DNA from: Dehalococcoidia bacterium
GTDB taxonomy: Bacteria > Chloroflexota > Dehalococcoidia > Lucifugimonadales > UBA3495
Direction of reading: 5' to 3'
Length of the DNA stretch: 36,493 nucleotides
NCBI GenBank assembly: GCA_009692925.1
Contig: SHYG01000016.1
Span: forward strand, 1-36,493
Both the position numbers and the translations under genes were made by a program. Shown piece after piece: positions 7,289 through 15,911 of this stretch. The notes under the pieces are model-generated. The model was not told the origin of the DNA and made no database searches. It was given only the letters and a program-made list of their open reading frames with translations. The first letter of the stretch is position 1; each line of letters starts with the position of its first letter.

Positions 7289-7786
7289 ATGGCTACTCAG
7301 CAGGCAATGCATGCCCAGATGGGCGGAGAGACTGGCGGCAAGGAAGAGCTGATCAAGGCAGGCGCGGTAACGTTTGGGGTGGAGTACCGCAAGAATGTCG
7401 GCGGCCGTGACCAGGGCGTGTGCATTCACGTCTATGGCAACGACATGCCCGGCGCCGACAAAGAGTTGCTGCGGTTGGATTGCTTCGACCTGAACCCCCA
7501 CTACCATTATCGCAACGCCACCATCAAGCAGAACATCCGGCTGGAGCTGGACTTCACCTCGGAAGGCCGGCCAATCCCCTGGGCGCTGGACAAGATCCGG
7601 AACCGGTTGCCCATGATGCTGGTCAAGTGCGGCGCTGAGGACATCGCCCGCAAGGTTGACCAGCGGGAGATTAACGCGGCGCTGCCCAAGATTATCGCGT
7701 GGGCCGAGACGCTGACCAACCAGGCCCGCGAGGAAAGCGCGCCTCCCAAGATGGAGCGAGCTGACCGCCCGATGCGGGCCCACTAG
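7289..7786 (+). CDS. Conserved-looking protein of unknown function, 165 aa
   Basis: I do not recognise the function. The protein is soluble, with no signal peptide or membrane segment. After a Gln/Met-rich start it has GAVTFGVEYRKN and GVCIHVYGND, a Cys/Asp/His-rich core LRLDCFDLNPHYHYR, LELDFTSEGRPIPWALDKI, and a helical C-terminus ending ADRPMRAH. The HYHY cluster with the Cys and Asp could bind a metal, but that is only a guess. ATG 7289 has GGAGG at 7275-7279 and again at 7281-7285. It lies divergent from the amino-acid dehydrogenase. Its TAG stop is the first triplet of a MITE (7784-7888); without the element the stop would be TAA at the same codon. Confidence 0.75.
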   Translation: MATQQAMHAQMGGETGGKEELIKAGAVTFGVEYRKNVGGRDQGVCIHVYGNDMPGADKELLRLDCFDLNPHYHYRNATIKQNIRLELDFTSEGRPIPWALDKIRNRLPMMLVKCGAEDIARKVDQREINAALPKIIAWAETLTNQAREESAPPKMERADRPMRAH

Positions 7787-7888
7787 CAGGGTGCTGAAAA
7801 AGGGGTCGACGGCCCGAAATCGTCCCAATTTTCGTATTTGAGAGTCCGTCCATTTTTCGCAAAATCGGGGTTTTTCAGCAGCCTGCTA
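7784..7888. mobile_element. MITE-like element, 105 bp, inserted in the stop codon of the preceding gene
   Basis: Terminal inverted repeats are TAGCAGGGTGCTGAAAAA (7784-7801) and, on the other strand, TAGCAGGCTGCTGAAAAA (7888-7871), with one mismatch in 18. Both ends begin with TA, consistent with a TA target duplication of the IS630/Tc1-mariner kind. It is too short to encode a transposase. The left 53 bp recurs once in inverted orientation at 30451-30503 with one mismatch. Confidence 0.72.
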
Positions 7889-8010
7889 AAGTCACACTAC
7901 ACCGGTCTGCAACAAGACCGCCAACTGTCGCCAGTACCATTCCCCCCGTCGGTGTGGTATCCTTTACGGCAGTTTGTTTTGAATTGTGACAAGGCTGTAG
8001 ATAAGAAACC

Positions 8011-8436
8011 ATGGACGCTTTAGAACTGCTCAAGCTGGAAGGCAACCCCGCCATTGAGGCCTTCACCCCGGGAGACACCGTCAAGGTCAACATCCGCATC
8101 CGTGAAGGCGACCGGGAGCGGGTCCAGCCCTTTCAGGGTGTCGTAATCCGCTGCCGGCACGGCAACACCCCCGGCGCCGACTTCACCGTCCGCCGCATGT
8201 CCGGGGCCATCGGCATTGAGCGGATCTTCCAGTTGCACTCCCCCTTGGTAGAATCGGTGGAGATCGTCCGTCACGGATCAGTGCGGCGGGCCAAGTTGTA
8301 CTACCTGCGAGCCCTGCGGGGCCGCGCCGCCCGCATCAAGGAGCGCAGCCAGTACGGGACAACCGCAACTGCCGCAGCGCCAATTCCAGAGGAGCCCGTC
8401 CAGCCTCCGGAACCCGCCGAGCAGCCGGCAGAATAG
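8011..8436 (+). CDS. rplS: 50S ribosomal protein L19
   Basis: The product sits at the 30S-50S interface. The 141-residue protein has the L19 core: an [29 protein letters not shown] opening strand set, [16 protein letters not shown], and [25 protein letters not shown] (described in parts), then RGRAARIKE. After about residue 114 it has a Pro/Glu/Ala-rich tail ([18 protein letters not shown]) longer than in many homologues. ATG 8011 has only a weak AAGAA upstream. The frequent partner trmD is absent; priA follows. A hairpin CGGTCT/AGACCG (7903-7920) lies in the leader region. Confidence 0.95.
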   Translation: MDALELLKLEGNPAIEAFTPGDTVKVNIRIREGDRERVQPFQGVVIRCRHGNTPGADFTVRRMSGAIGIERIFQLHSPLVESVEIVRHGSVRRAKLYYLRALRGRAARIKERSQYGTTATAAAPIPEEPVQPPEPAEQPAE

Positions 8437-8552
8437 TAGCTCCTTCGTCTCCGTACCACTCCCCATTCCTGCTCCCTGCGGGGCGCCGCGGTTGTTTCTA
8501 ATGCCGACGGGCATCCCAGCCCAGGAGCGGGCGATGGGAGGAGGCCGGGCGC

Positions 8553-10976
8553 ATGAAGTTCGCGGAAGTGGCGGTGGACGCGCCCGTAGCCCACTCCCGT
8601 GCCTTCTCCTACAGCATCCCGGATGGCCTTACGTTGGACCCCGGCCAGTTAGTGTGGGTGCCCTTTGGCCGCAGAGTAGTCCAGGGGCTGGTGATGGAGT
8701 TGGCCGCCGCTCCCCAAGTGGCCGTCACCCGGGATATTATTCAGCCGGTGGAGCCCTCCCCTTTGGTTTACGGCTGGGGCCTGGAACTGGCCCGCTGGAT
8801 TAGCCAGTACTACCTCTGCTCCCTCTTCTCCGCCACGGCCCTGCTATTGCCCCCCGGCTTCCAGTCCCAGGTACGCTCCCAAATCCTGGCTGTCCCCGCT
8901 CCTGATGTCCTTCCGGAAGACACCGCCGCCGCAGCCAGCCCGGCGCTGGCGGCGTTGGCAGATAGACAGCGCATGGCGGAGGCGGAGTTTCTCAAGCTCC
9001 TGGGTCGGAATGGGGAGCGGGAGCTGGCCCGGCTGCTGCGGGCGGGCTTGGTCCAGCGCCGGGCAGACCTGCCCCGGCCTGGGCTGTCGCATCGCTACGG
9101 GTGTTCCCTCTTCCCCGTGGGAACCCCCGGCCCCGGCGGCGCCTGGCCGGCAACGCCTGAAGGCCTGGCTCCGCGGCAGCGCGGGTTGCTCCAGGCAGTG
9201 CGCGAACACACCGGCCAATACCCGGCTTCCCTGGCCAACAAGGAGTTCGGCCCCGGCGTGGCCGACGCCCTGGTGGAGCGCGGGCTCCTGGCCCAGGAGT
9301 GGGAGCGCGTGGAAGCCGCTCCTCCCGTCGCCTCTGACCCCGATGCGTCCGTGCCGTCTCTCACCCTAACCGCCGCTCAAGCCGACGCCCTGGCCCGGAT
9401 CACCCAGGCGCTGGATGACCCGGCGCAACAACCCAGGAGCTTCTTGCTCCACGGGGTCACCGGCAGCGGCAAGACCGAAGTGTATCTGCGGGCGGCCCAG
9501 CGGGTAGTGGACCGGGGCCAACAGGTGATCTTTCTGGTCCCGGAAATCTCCCTTACGCCCCAGACGCTGCACCGGGTCAATGCTCGCTTCCCCGGCCGGG
9601 TGGCGGTGCTTCACAGCCGGCTCACCGCCCGCCAGCAGTTCGACCAATGGTGGAAGGTGCGCGATGGCGAGTATGACGTGGTGGTGGGGCCCCGCAGCGC
9701 CCTCTTCGCCCCGGTGCCCCGGCTGGGGCTGATCGTCGTGGACGAAGAGCACGAGTGGACCTACAAGCAGGAGGAGGCGCAGCCGCTGTACCATGCCCGC
9801 ACTGCGGCGCAAAAGCTGGCCCAGCTTACAGGCGCGGTGTTGGTGCTGGGCAGCGCCACCCCCGACGTGGAAACCTATTACCACGCCCAGCGGGGCCGGC
9901 ACCGGCTGCTGGAGCTGCCCCACCGCGTCGGCGCGGGCGGCGAGCGGGCGCTGGCGTCGGTGGAGATATGCGACATGCGGACGGAGCTGCGGGAGGGCAA
10001 TCGCAGCATTTTCAGCCGCCCGCTGGCCCAGGCCCTGAAACAGTGCGTGGGGCAGGGCCACCAGGCCATCCTGTTCCTCAACCGGCGGGGCAGCGCCCCC
10101 ATTGTGCAGTGCCGGGATTGCGGCTACGTGGCGGTCTGTCCCAGCTGTTCGGTGTCGCTGACCTACCATGCTGACGACGCTCGGCTGGCCTGCCACCGCT
10201 GCAACCGCCGGGTCAGGCCGCCTCGCACCTGCCGTCAGTGCGGCGGGGCGCACATCCGGCGGTTGGGCGCGGGCACCCAGCGAGTGGTGGAAGATGTGGC
10301 CGCCCTGCTGCCGGGGGTGCGGGTGGACCGCTGGGATGCCGACACCTCTCGAACCGGACAAGGTCCTGAAGAAGTGATGGCGCGGCTGACCAGAGGCCAG
10401 ACCCAGGTGCTGGTGGGCACCCAGATGGTGGCCAAAGGACTGGACCTGCCCAACGTAACCCTGGTAGGCGTAGTTCTGGCTGATATTGGCCTGCACCTGC
10501 CCGACTTTCGCGCCGGCGAGCGGGGCTTCGGTCTGCTGTGCCAGGTTGCGGGCCGGGCGGGACGGGGTGACTCTCCAGGCCGGGTGATTATCCAGACCTA
10601 CAACCCGGAGCACTACGCCGTGGCCGCCGCGTCCCGCCAGGACTATCTTGCCATGTACCGGCAGGAGGTGGCGGCCCGCCGCACCCAGGGGAACCCGCCC
10701 TTCGGCCAGTTGGTGCACTTTGTGTTCCAGGAGCTCAACCCCAGCCTGTGCCAGCGGCAGGCTATGGAGCTGAACCGCGCGCTCCGGCAGAAAGTCCAGG
10801 CACAGGGGCTGACCGACGTGGCGGTGATCGGCCCGGCGCCGGGGATCCCGTCGCGGCTGCGGGGGCGGCATCGCTGGCACCTGCTGCTGCGGGGCCGCAA
10901 CCTGCACCGGTTCCTGGAAGGCGTGAACCTACCCCCGGCCTGCACGGTGGATGTAGATCCCGCCCACGTGCTGTAG
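8553..10976 (+). CDS. priA: Primosomal protein N' (PriA replication-restart helicase)
   Basis: The product is a 3'-to-5' DNA helicase that reloads the replisome at stalled forks. The 807-residue protein starts with the 3'-DNA-binding domain (ARAFSYSIPDGL-type opening after VDAPVAHS). Walker A GVTGSGKT lies near residues 300-307 and the Walker B box DEEH at 397-400. Eight zinc-binding Cys follow in four CxxC pairs (CRDC, CPSC, CHRC, CRQC), then LVGTQMVAKGLD, DFRAGERGF and QVAGRAGRG, the helicase C-terminal motifs. GGAGG in the G-rich stretch before ATG 8553 gives a good ribosome-binding site. It follows rplS after 116 bp. Confidence 0.95.
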   Translation: MKFAEVAVDAPVAHSRAFSYSIPDGLTLDPGQLVWVPFGRRVVQGLVMELAAAPQVAVTRDIIQPVEPSPLVYGWGLELARWISQYYLCSLFSATALLLPPGFQSQVRSQILAVPAPDVLPEDTAAAASPALAALADRQRMAEAEFLKLLGRNGERELARLLRAGLVQRRADLPRPGLSHRYGCSLFPVGTPGPGGAWPATPEGLAPRQRGLLQAVREHTGQYPASLANKEFGPGVADALVERGLLAQEWERVEAAPPVASDPDASVPSLTLTAAQADALARITQALDDPAQQPRSFLLHGVTGSGKTEVYLRAAQRVVDRGQQVIFLVPEISLTPQTLHRVNARFPGRVAVLHSRLTARQQFDQWWKVRDGEYDVVVGPRSALFAPVPRLGLIVVDEEHEWTYKQEEAQPLYHARTAAQKLAQLTGAVLVLGSATPDVETYYHAQRGRHRLLELPHRVGAGGERALASVEICDMRTELREGNRSIFSRPLAQALKQCVGQGHQAILFLNRRGSAPIVQCRDCGYVAVCPSCSVSLTYHADDARLACHRCNRRVRPPRTCRQCGGAHIRRLGAGTQRVVEDVAALLPGVRVDRWDADTSRTGQGPEEVMARLTRGQTQVLVGTQMVAKGLDLPNVTLVGVVLADIGLHLPDFRAGERGFGLLCQVAGRAGRGDSPGRVIIQTYNPEHYAVAAASRQDYLAMYRQEVAARRTQGNPPFGQLVHFVFQELNPSLCQRQAMELNRALRQKVQAQGLTDVAVIGPAPGIPSRLRGRHRWHLLLRGRNLHRFLEGVNLPPACTVDVDPAHVL

Positions 10977-11043
10977 TGACATGGGGCAGTAGGCTTTACC
11001 CGCCCCGCCGGAGTGCCTTAACGCAGCTTAGTCGGCAGGGAAC

Positions 11044-11529
11044 TTAGTCTTGCTCATAGGCCCGCTTTAAGCCATCCATGTCAATCTTGACCATCTGAAG
11101 CAACGCCTTCATAACCCTTTCGTATCTCTCAGCATCCTGGTCTTGCAACATCTCGCCCAACGCAGCGGGAACAATCTGCCATGACACGCCATATTTGTCA
11201 GTGAGCCTGCCGCACTGTACCTTTTCTCCGCCCTCAGAAAGCTTGTCCCACAGCTCGTCTAATTCTTGTTGCGTCTCGCAGTTAACCAGGAACGATATGG
11301 CGGGTGAGAAGGTGAATGCCGGGCCACCGTTCAATGCAACGAACTCTTGCCCCTCGATTTGGAAAGTAACGGTCAACACTGATCCTTTTGGTCTTCCGGA
11401 CACCTCTGCTCCAGCTTTCCCATAGCTGGTGATGCTTCCAATCCTGGAGTTCTTAAATATCGAAACATAAAACTTGGCCGCCACTTCGGCTTGGTTGTCG
11501 AACCAGAGATGCGGGATGATCTTTTGCAT
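11044..11529 (-). CDS. VOC-superfamily (PhnB-like, glyoxalase-fold) protein
   Basis: This 161-residue protein opens QKIIPHLWFDNQAEVAAKFY and has VLTVTFQIEGQEFVALNGG, FSFxVNCxTQxExD-like spacing (SFLVNCETQQELDELW), and the ending DKYGVSWQIVP. These mark the PhnB-like branch of vicinal-oxygen-chelate proteins. Many members are annotated as 3-demethylubiquinone methyltransferase-like without proof, and the substrate is unknown. ATG 11529 has AAGGAA about eight bases upstream. It lies against priA and def and is read separately. Base composition looks slightly lower in GC than its neighbours, which may mean later acquisition. Confidence 0.85.
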   Translation of the reverse strand: MQKIIPHLWFDNQAEVAAKFYVSIFKNSRIGSITSYGKAGAEVSGRPKGSVLTVTFQIEGQEFVALNGGPAFTFSPAISFLVNCETQQELDELWDKLSEGGEKVQCGRLTDKYGVSWQIVPAALGEMLQDQDAERYERVMKALLQMVKIDMDGLKRAYEQD

Positions 11530-11602
11530 AATCGAGTTCCTTAGCCGGGATTGCCCATGCCGTCATTCTAGACCCGTGCCTAAAGCCCTTAATCGAAGCT
11601 GG

Positions 11603-11653
11603 CGAAATCCCTCCTCGCTCCCCTTTCGCAAGGGGGGGGTTGGGGGGATTTCG
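11603..11653. repeat. Palindromic dispersed repeat in the 317-bp gap between the VOC gene and def
   Basis: The outer arms CGAAATCCCTCC and GGGGGGATTTCG pair almost completely, and the inner CCCCTT (11620-11625) pairs with AAGGGG (11630-11635) around TCGC. The pattern of C-run, hairpin, G-run and GGGGATTT resembles common intergenic palindromes. Apart from this repeat and the def promoter, the gap 11530-11846 shows no gene. Confidence 0.55.
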
Positions 11654-11731
11654 TCCCAGATTCTTCCCAACCGAATAAGATATTTATGCAAGTCCCGGTC
11701 GATGCTTACACATGGCGCAGCGAAGCTGAGC

Positions 11732-11761
11732 TTTACACTTACGGACAGCCATGTCTATACT
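11732..11761 (+). promoter_or_regulatory. Sigma70-type promoter of the def-cca-secD-secF unit
   Basis: TTTACA (11732-11737) and TATACT (11756-11761) are 18 bp apart, about 80 bp before the def start. An inverted repeat ACATGGC (11710-11716) and GCCATGT (11748-11754) brackets the -35 and could be a regulator site, but 7-bp arms may be chance. Confidence 0.55.
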
Positions 11762-11846
11762 TAAAGTCCCAGCGGTGCTGTCCAGGGTTGCGGCGGCTAG
11801 AGCGGCCTGGAATCACTGGAAACAACCATGAAGAGGTTAACCAAAC

Positions 11847-12485
11847 GTGGCGGTGCTGCCCATGCGGTTTCTTCCAGACCCGGTGCTGCGCCGGCCAGCT
11901 CAGAAGCTGACCAAGGTGCCGCCCGGCCTGAAGCAGATGACCGACGACATGATTGAGACCATGCACGTCCAGCAGGGCGTGGGTTTGGCGGCCAACCAGA
12001 TTGGGTCGCTGCAAAAGGTGGCGGTGATCCAGCTGCCCGACTGGACCGAGGCCCTGGTGCTTATCAACCCGGAGATTGTGAAGCGGGAGGGGGAGCTGGA
12101 GCTGGAGGAGGGGTGCCTGAGCATCCCCGGGTATCGCGGCCTGGTGAAACGCTCGGTGCGCGTGCGTGCCCGCGCCATCGGTCTCGACGGCAAGGTTATC
12201 CGCATCAAGGCCGAGGGCCTGCTGGCCCAGGCCCTGGAACACGAGACGGACCACCTGAACGGCACTCTGTACATCGACCGGCTGGTGGCCCGGGACAAGA
12301 TTTGGAAGATTGGCTACCGCCCGGACGAGGAAGGTCACGAAGGACACGAACACGACGGGCACGAGCACCACGCCTCGGAGGGCGCGCCTGGACCGGGTGA
12401 CAGCCCATCTCCAGATGGCAGCAGCGCCTGCGTAGACCCTCCCGCGGACGCTCCCGACGCGGGCCCGCCCTTTCGGGGACCCTGA
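11847..12485 (+). CDS. def: Peptide deformylase with His-rich C-terminal tail
   Basis: The product removes the N-formyl group from nascent proteins. All three metal motifs are present: GVGLAANQIG (44-53), EEGCLS with Cys90, and HETDH with His132, Glu133 and His136. The catalytic core ends near residue 160. A 50-residue tail then begins with HEGHEHDGHEHH and goes on Pro/Asp/Gly-rich. The tail's first part is encoded by 9-nt-period repeats (GAAGGTCAC, GAAGGACAC, GAACACGAC) that look like captured intergenic repeat. GTG 11847 is the likely start, with GAGG about ten bases upstream. The gene heads def-cca-secD-secF. Confidence 0.92.
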   Translation: MAVLPMRFLPDPVLRRPAQKLTKVPPGLKQMTDDMIETMHVQQGVGLAANQIGSLQKVAVIQLPDWTEALVLINPEIVKREGELELEEGCLSIPGYRGLVKRSVRVRARAIGLDGKVIRIKAEGLLAQALEHETDHLNGTLYIDRLVARDKIWKIGYRPDEEGHEGHEHDGHEHHASEGAPGPGDSPSPDGSSACVDPPADAPDAGPPFRGP

Positions 12486-12500
12486 AGGGGCGGCGACCAG

Positions 12501-14108
12501 TTGACCCAATACGCCGAAGCGGCGTCGGCATATCCGCCCCAGGACACCACCATGCTCACCCGCCTGGCCCGCTTTTTTGCCTCCCGCCAGTGTGCTGCCT
12601 TTCTGGTGGGCGGCCACGTGCGGGACCGGCTGCTGGGCCTTGACCCCCAGGACTTAGACATTGCGGTGTCCGCTGACCCCCAGGACCTGGGCCGGGAGCT
12701 GGCCAAGGAGCTGGACGGCGCCTTTATTCCGGTGAGTCCGGTTCATGGTGTGGCAAGGGTAGTAGTCCGGCCCCAGCGTGAGGCTACCAGGGATTTGGGA
12801 CAGACTGTGGTGGAGGTAACTCCCCTGGCCCAGCGCACTATTGACCTGGCTGCCCTGGCCGGGACTATTGACCAGGACCTGGCCCGCCGGGACTTCACGG
12901 TCAACGCCATGGCCCTGCCCTTGGAACACTGGCTTTCATCCCAGTGGGCCCAGGCGGTGCTGGACCCCTTCAACGGGCGGCAAGACCTGGCACGCAAGTG
13001 CATCCGGGTGGTCAGCCCAGGGGTTTTCCAGGAGGACCCTGGCCGGTTGCTGCGGGCGGTGCGTTTGGCCGCACGGCTGGGCTTCCGGCTGGACCCCGCC
13101 ACGGCCCAGCTCATCCGGGCGGATGCCTCCCGCATCGCCCTGGTGTCAGGTGAGCGGGTGCGGGACGAGTTCCTGGACATCCTGGCGGGTGACGGCGCGC
13201 GGGGCCAGCTGGAAGCCCTGGACCGGCTGGACCTCCTGTGCCGCATCATCCCGGAGCTGGCTATCACCAAAGGGGTGGACCAGCCGCGTGCCCACCACTA
13301 CTGGGACGTGTGGGGTCATTTGCTCCACTGCGTGGAGGCGGCGGAGGGGGTCACCGGGGGGCACCGCAACTCGCCCATTTTCACCCAGGTGCCTTGGACA
13401 GCGGAGAGCAAGGCGTATTTCCAGCAGCCCGCCAGTGATGGACATAACCGCCGCACCATCTTGAAGCTGGCTGCGCTGTTTCACGACATCGCCAAGCCCC
13501 AGACCAAGGGGCCGGACGCCATCGGCCGCATTCGGTTTCTGGGACACCCGGAACAGGGCGCGGAGATGGCCGCGCGCCGGCTGGCGGAGCTGCGCATCAG
13601 CTCGCGGGGCATCAGCATGGTTCGCCGCATGGTGGAGGAGCACCTCCGCCCCGCGCAGATGAGCCAGGGCGCGGAGCTGCCCAGCCCCCGAGCCATCTAC
13701 CGGTACTACCGGGACCTGGGCGACGTGGCAGTGGACAACCTGTATCTCTCCCTGGCGGATTATCTGGCGGCAAAAGGGCCGGACTTGGCTGCCGACCGGT
13801 GGGCCGGCCATGCTAGAATGGTGGCGCACATTTTGCAGGGCGCCGTGCCGCCGGCCGGTCCGGGTCAACCGCTCCGGCTGGTCAGCGGTCACGATCTGAT
13901 GCAGCAGTTCAATCTTCCGCCGGGCCCCCGCGTAGGCCGGATCCTGGACATCGTCGCGGAAGCCCGGGCTGCGGGAGAGATAGCGACTAAGGAAGAGGCG
14001 CTGGTCTTGGTTGCCAGCGAGCTTCGGAAGAGCTACCCAGAGGAGGAACCCGGTGGTCAATCCCGTGATCAAATCGGCAATCAACCCCACGAGAAGTTTG
14101 AGGAGTAA
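12501..14108 (+). CDS. cca: CCA tRNA nucleotidyltransferase / poly(A) polymerase family, with HD domain
   Basis: The product probably adds or repairs the tRNA 3' CCA end; the poly(A)-polymerase branch is an alternative. The N-terminal nucleotidyltransferase domain shows FLVGGHVRDRLLG and QDLDIAV (DxD at 51/53), RRDFTVNAMAL, DPFNGRQDL and EDPGRLLRAVRLAARLGF. A second domain has the HD metal motif LFHDIAKP (His328, Asp329) and a matching GHPEQG. At 535 residues it is of the long type. The start is uncertain: TTG 12501 has AAGGGG about ten bases upstream, while ATG 12552 has AGGA seven bases upstream and would begin nearer the usual position. The stop is 3 bp from secD. Confidence 0.88.
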   Translation: MTQYAEAASAYPPQDTTMLTRLARFFASRQCAAFLVGGHVRDRLLGLDPQDLDIAVSADPQDLGRELAKELDGAFIPVSPVHGVARVVVRPQREATRDLGQTVVEVTPLAQRTIDLAALAGTIDQDLARRDFTVNAMALPLEHWLSSQWAQAVLDPFNGRQDLARKCIRVVSPGVFQEDPGRLLRAVRLAARLGFRLDPATAQLIRADASRIALVSGERVRDEFLDILAGDGARGQLEALDRLDLLCRIIPELAITKGVDQPRAHHYWDVWGHLLHCVEAAEGVTGGHRNSPIFTQVPWTAESKAYFQQPASDGHNRRTILKLAALFHDIAKPQTKGPDAIGRIRFLGHPEQGAEMAARRLAELRISSRGISMVRRMVEEHLRPAQMSQGAELPSPRAIYRYYRDLGDVAVDNLYLSLADYLAAKGPDLAADRWAGHARMVAHILQGAVPPAGPGQPLRLVSGHDLMQQFNLPPGPRVGRILDIVAEARAAGEIATKEEALVLVASELRKSYPEEEPGGQSRDQIGNQPHEKFEE

Positions 14109-14111
14109 CTA

Positions 14112-15908
14112 ATGCGCGGGCGGAACATCCGGCTCTCGATTCTAATTCTGATCGTGTTGAGTCTGTCTATTGCGGCGCTGGCGTTCCATGATGTGAACGT
14201 GGCGATACCTGGACTGACCACCCTGGCTCGTAGCGGCACCGGCCCACTGGGACTGAAGCTGGGGCTGGATCTCCGCGGCGGCGGCCATCTGGTGTACCAG
14301 GCCGATACCAGCACCCAGATTGCGCTAACCTTTGCCGGTGGGATCGTGTTTGACCCCGGTGATGTGCGGGAGGTGCTTTCCAAGCAAGGGATTAAGGTCG
14401 CCAAGGTGGAACCTGTCACGCCCAGCAACACCTTCCGCATCCAGACCGCGCTGCTTAATGAGGCCCAGTTGGCCGGGCTAAGGGAAGCCATCAACACCGA
14501 CGTGGGGGCTGTGGCTACTCTTGAGGCCAGCGATGAGGCCAAAGCCACGGTGGAGCAGATGGAAGGAGCGGTGAGCATCATCGCCCGCCGGGTGAACCTG
14601 TTCGGCACCGAGGAGCCGATTATCCAGCGCTTTGGCGACGACCGGATCATAGTCCAGCTTCCGGGCGCGGCGGGCTCGGTGGCTGAGGTGGAGTTCGGCG
14701 CGGCAGCCACTCCTACCACGGAGATGGTGCGGGAGGCGGTGGCTGGCGCCGGTCTGGAGGGCGCCAAGGTGGATCAGCGCGGCGGCAAGGTCTACCGCAT
14801 CCGCGCCAGCACCCTGGACGAGGCCAAGCGCGCCGAGTTGCGCCAGACCTTGCAGGACAAGGTTGGAGTCATCTCCACCTACAACGTGACCAGCGGCATT
14901 GATGATGCCAAGAAGCTGATCGGCATCACGGCGCGTCTGGAGTTTAAGGAGCGGACCTGCACCGACCAGCTTTGCACCAATTTTATCGACCGCGATATAG
15001 GCCTCAGCGGCGACGACTTGGACAACGCCTTTGCCGCCCAGTCGCCCAACACTGGCGAGTGGGTAGTGGACATCCAGTTCAATGACCGCGGGGCCGAGAT
15101 TTTCTCCGACCTCACCCGCAGCATCGCCAACAAGTCGTCCTACCGCATCGCCGTGTTCCTGGACGACGAGGAGATCATCGCGCCGGTAGCCCGTGCCCAC
15201 ATCCGGGATGGGCGCAGCGAGATAAGCGGCAACTTCACCCGAGAGTCGGCCCGCAACATCTCCATTCAGTTGGAATCGGGCCGGTTGCCGGTGCCCCTGA
15301 AGCTGGTGCAAGAGAGTGAAGTGGACGCCCTGCTGGGGTCGGCCTCCCTGCAGCGCAGCCTGATGGCGGGTATGGTGGGCCTGGGGCTGGTGCTGGTGTT
15401 CATGGTGGCCTACTACCGCATGGCCGGCGTGGTGGCTGCCATCGCCCTGGTTTTCTACAGCCTGTTGATGCTGGCCATCGTCAAGCTAATTCCGGTGACT
15501 TTGACCCTGCCGGGCATCGCCGGATTCATCCTGTCCATCGGCATGGCGGTGGACGCCAACGTGCTCATCTTTGAGCGCATGAAAGAGGAGATACGCATTG
15601 GGCGCACCCTGGCCTCCTCCATGGAGGTGGGGTTCAGCCGTGCCTGGCCGGCAATTCGGGACGGCAATGCAACCATCTTTATCTCCTGCGGCATCCTGCT
15701 CTGGTTTGGCAACCGGCTGGGCGGCCAGCTGGTCACCGGGTTCGCCCTCACACTGTTCATCGGCACGGTGGTCAGCGTTTTCACCGCGATATCGGTCAGC
15801 CGCAACCTGTTGCAACTGCTGGCCTGGGCGGGCATGAGCCGTCAGATAAACCTGTTCACCCCAGAAGGGGGAGCCCGGCCGGTGGCTGTGGCGGGAGGGA
15901 AGCAATAA
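14112..15908 (+). CDS. secD: Protein translocase subunit SecD
   Basis: The product is an RND-type partner of SecYEG that helps complete protein export, using the proton gradient. The 598-residue protein has one N-terminal membrane helix (about 7-25), the hallmark GLDLRGGGHL (51-60), and a large extracytoplasmic P1-like region. The late membrane part (about 415 onward) includes GFILSIGMAVDANVLIFER, the conserved transmembrane signature with the AVDANVLIFERxKEE pattern. ATG 14112 begins three bases after the cca stop, with GAGGAG upstream, and secF starts three bases after its own stop. Confidence 0.96.
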   Translation: MRGRNIRLSILILIVLSLSIAALAFHDVNVAIPGLTTLARSGTGPLGLKLGLDLRGGGHLVYQADTSTQIALTFAGGIVFDPGDVREVLSKQGIKVAKVEPVTPSNTFRIQTALLNEAQLAGLREAINTDVGAVATLEASDEAKATVEQMEGAVSIIARRVNLFGTEEPIIQRFGDDRIIVQLPGAAGSVAEVEFGAAATPTTEMVREAVAGAGLEGAKVDQRGGKVYRIRASTLDEAKRAELRQTLQDKVGVISTYNVTSGIDDAKKLIGITARLEFKERTCTDQLCTNFIDRDIGLSGDDLDNAFAAQSPNTGEWVVDIQFNDRGAEIFSDLTRSIANKSSYRIAVFLDDEEIIAPVARAHIRDGRSEISGNFTRESARNISIQLESGRLPVPLKLVQESEVDALLGSASLQRSLMAGMVGLGLVLVFMVAYYRMAGVVAAIALVFYSLLMLAIVKLIPVTLTLPGIAGFILSIGMAVDANVLIFERMKEEIRIGRTLASSMEVGFSRAWPAIRDGNATIFISCGILLWFGNRLGGQLVTGFALTLFIGTVVSVFTAISVSRNLLQLLAWAGMSRQINLFTPEGGARPVAVAGGKQ

Positions 15909-15911
15909 ACC

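Noticed and set aside
9366-10907. 513-residue minus-strand ORF opposite priA
   Set aside because: It is antisense to the well-supported priA gene; a GC-rich coding strand leaves long open frames on the other strand, and this one has no motif or start signal.
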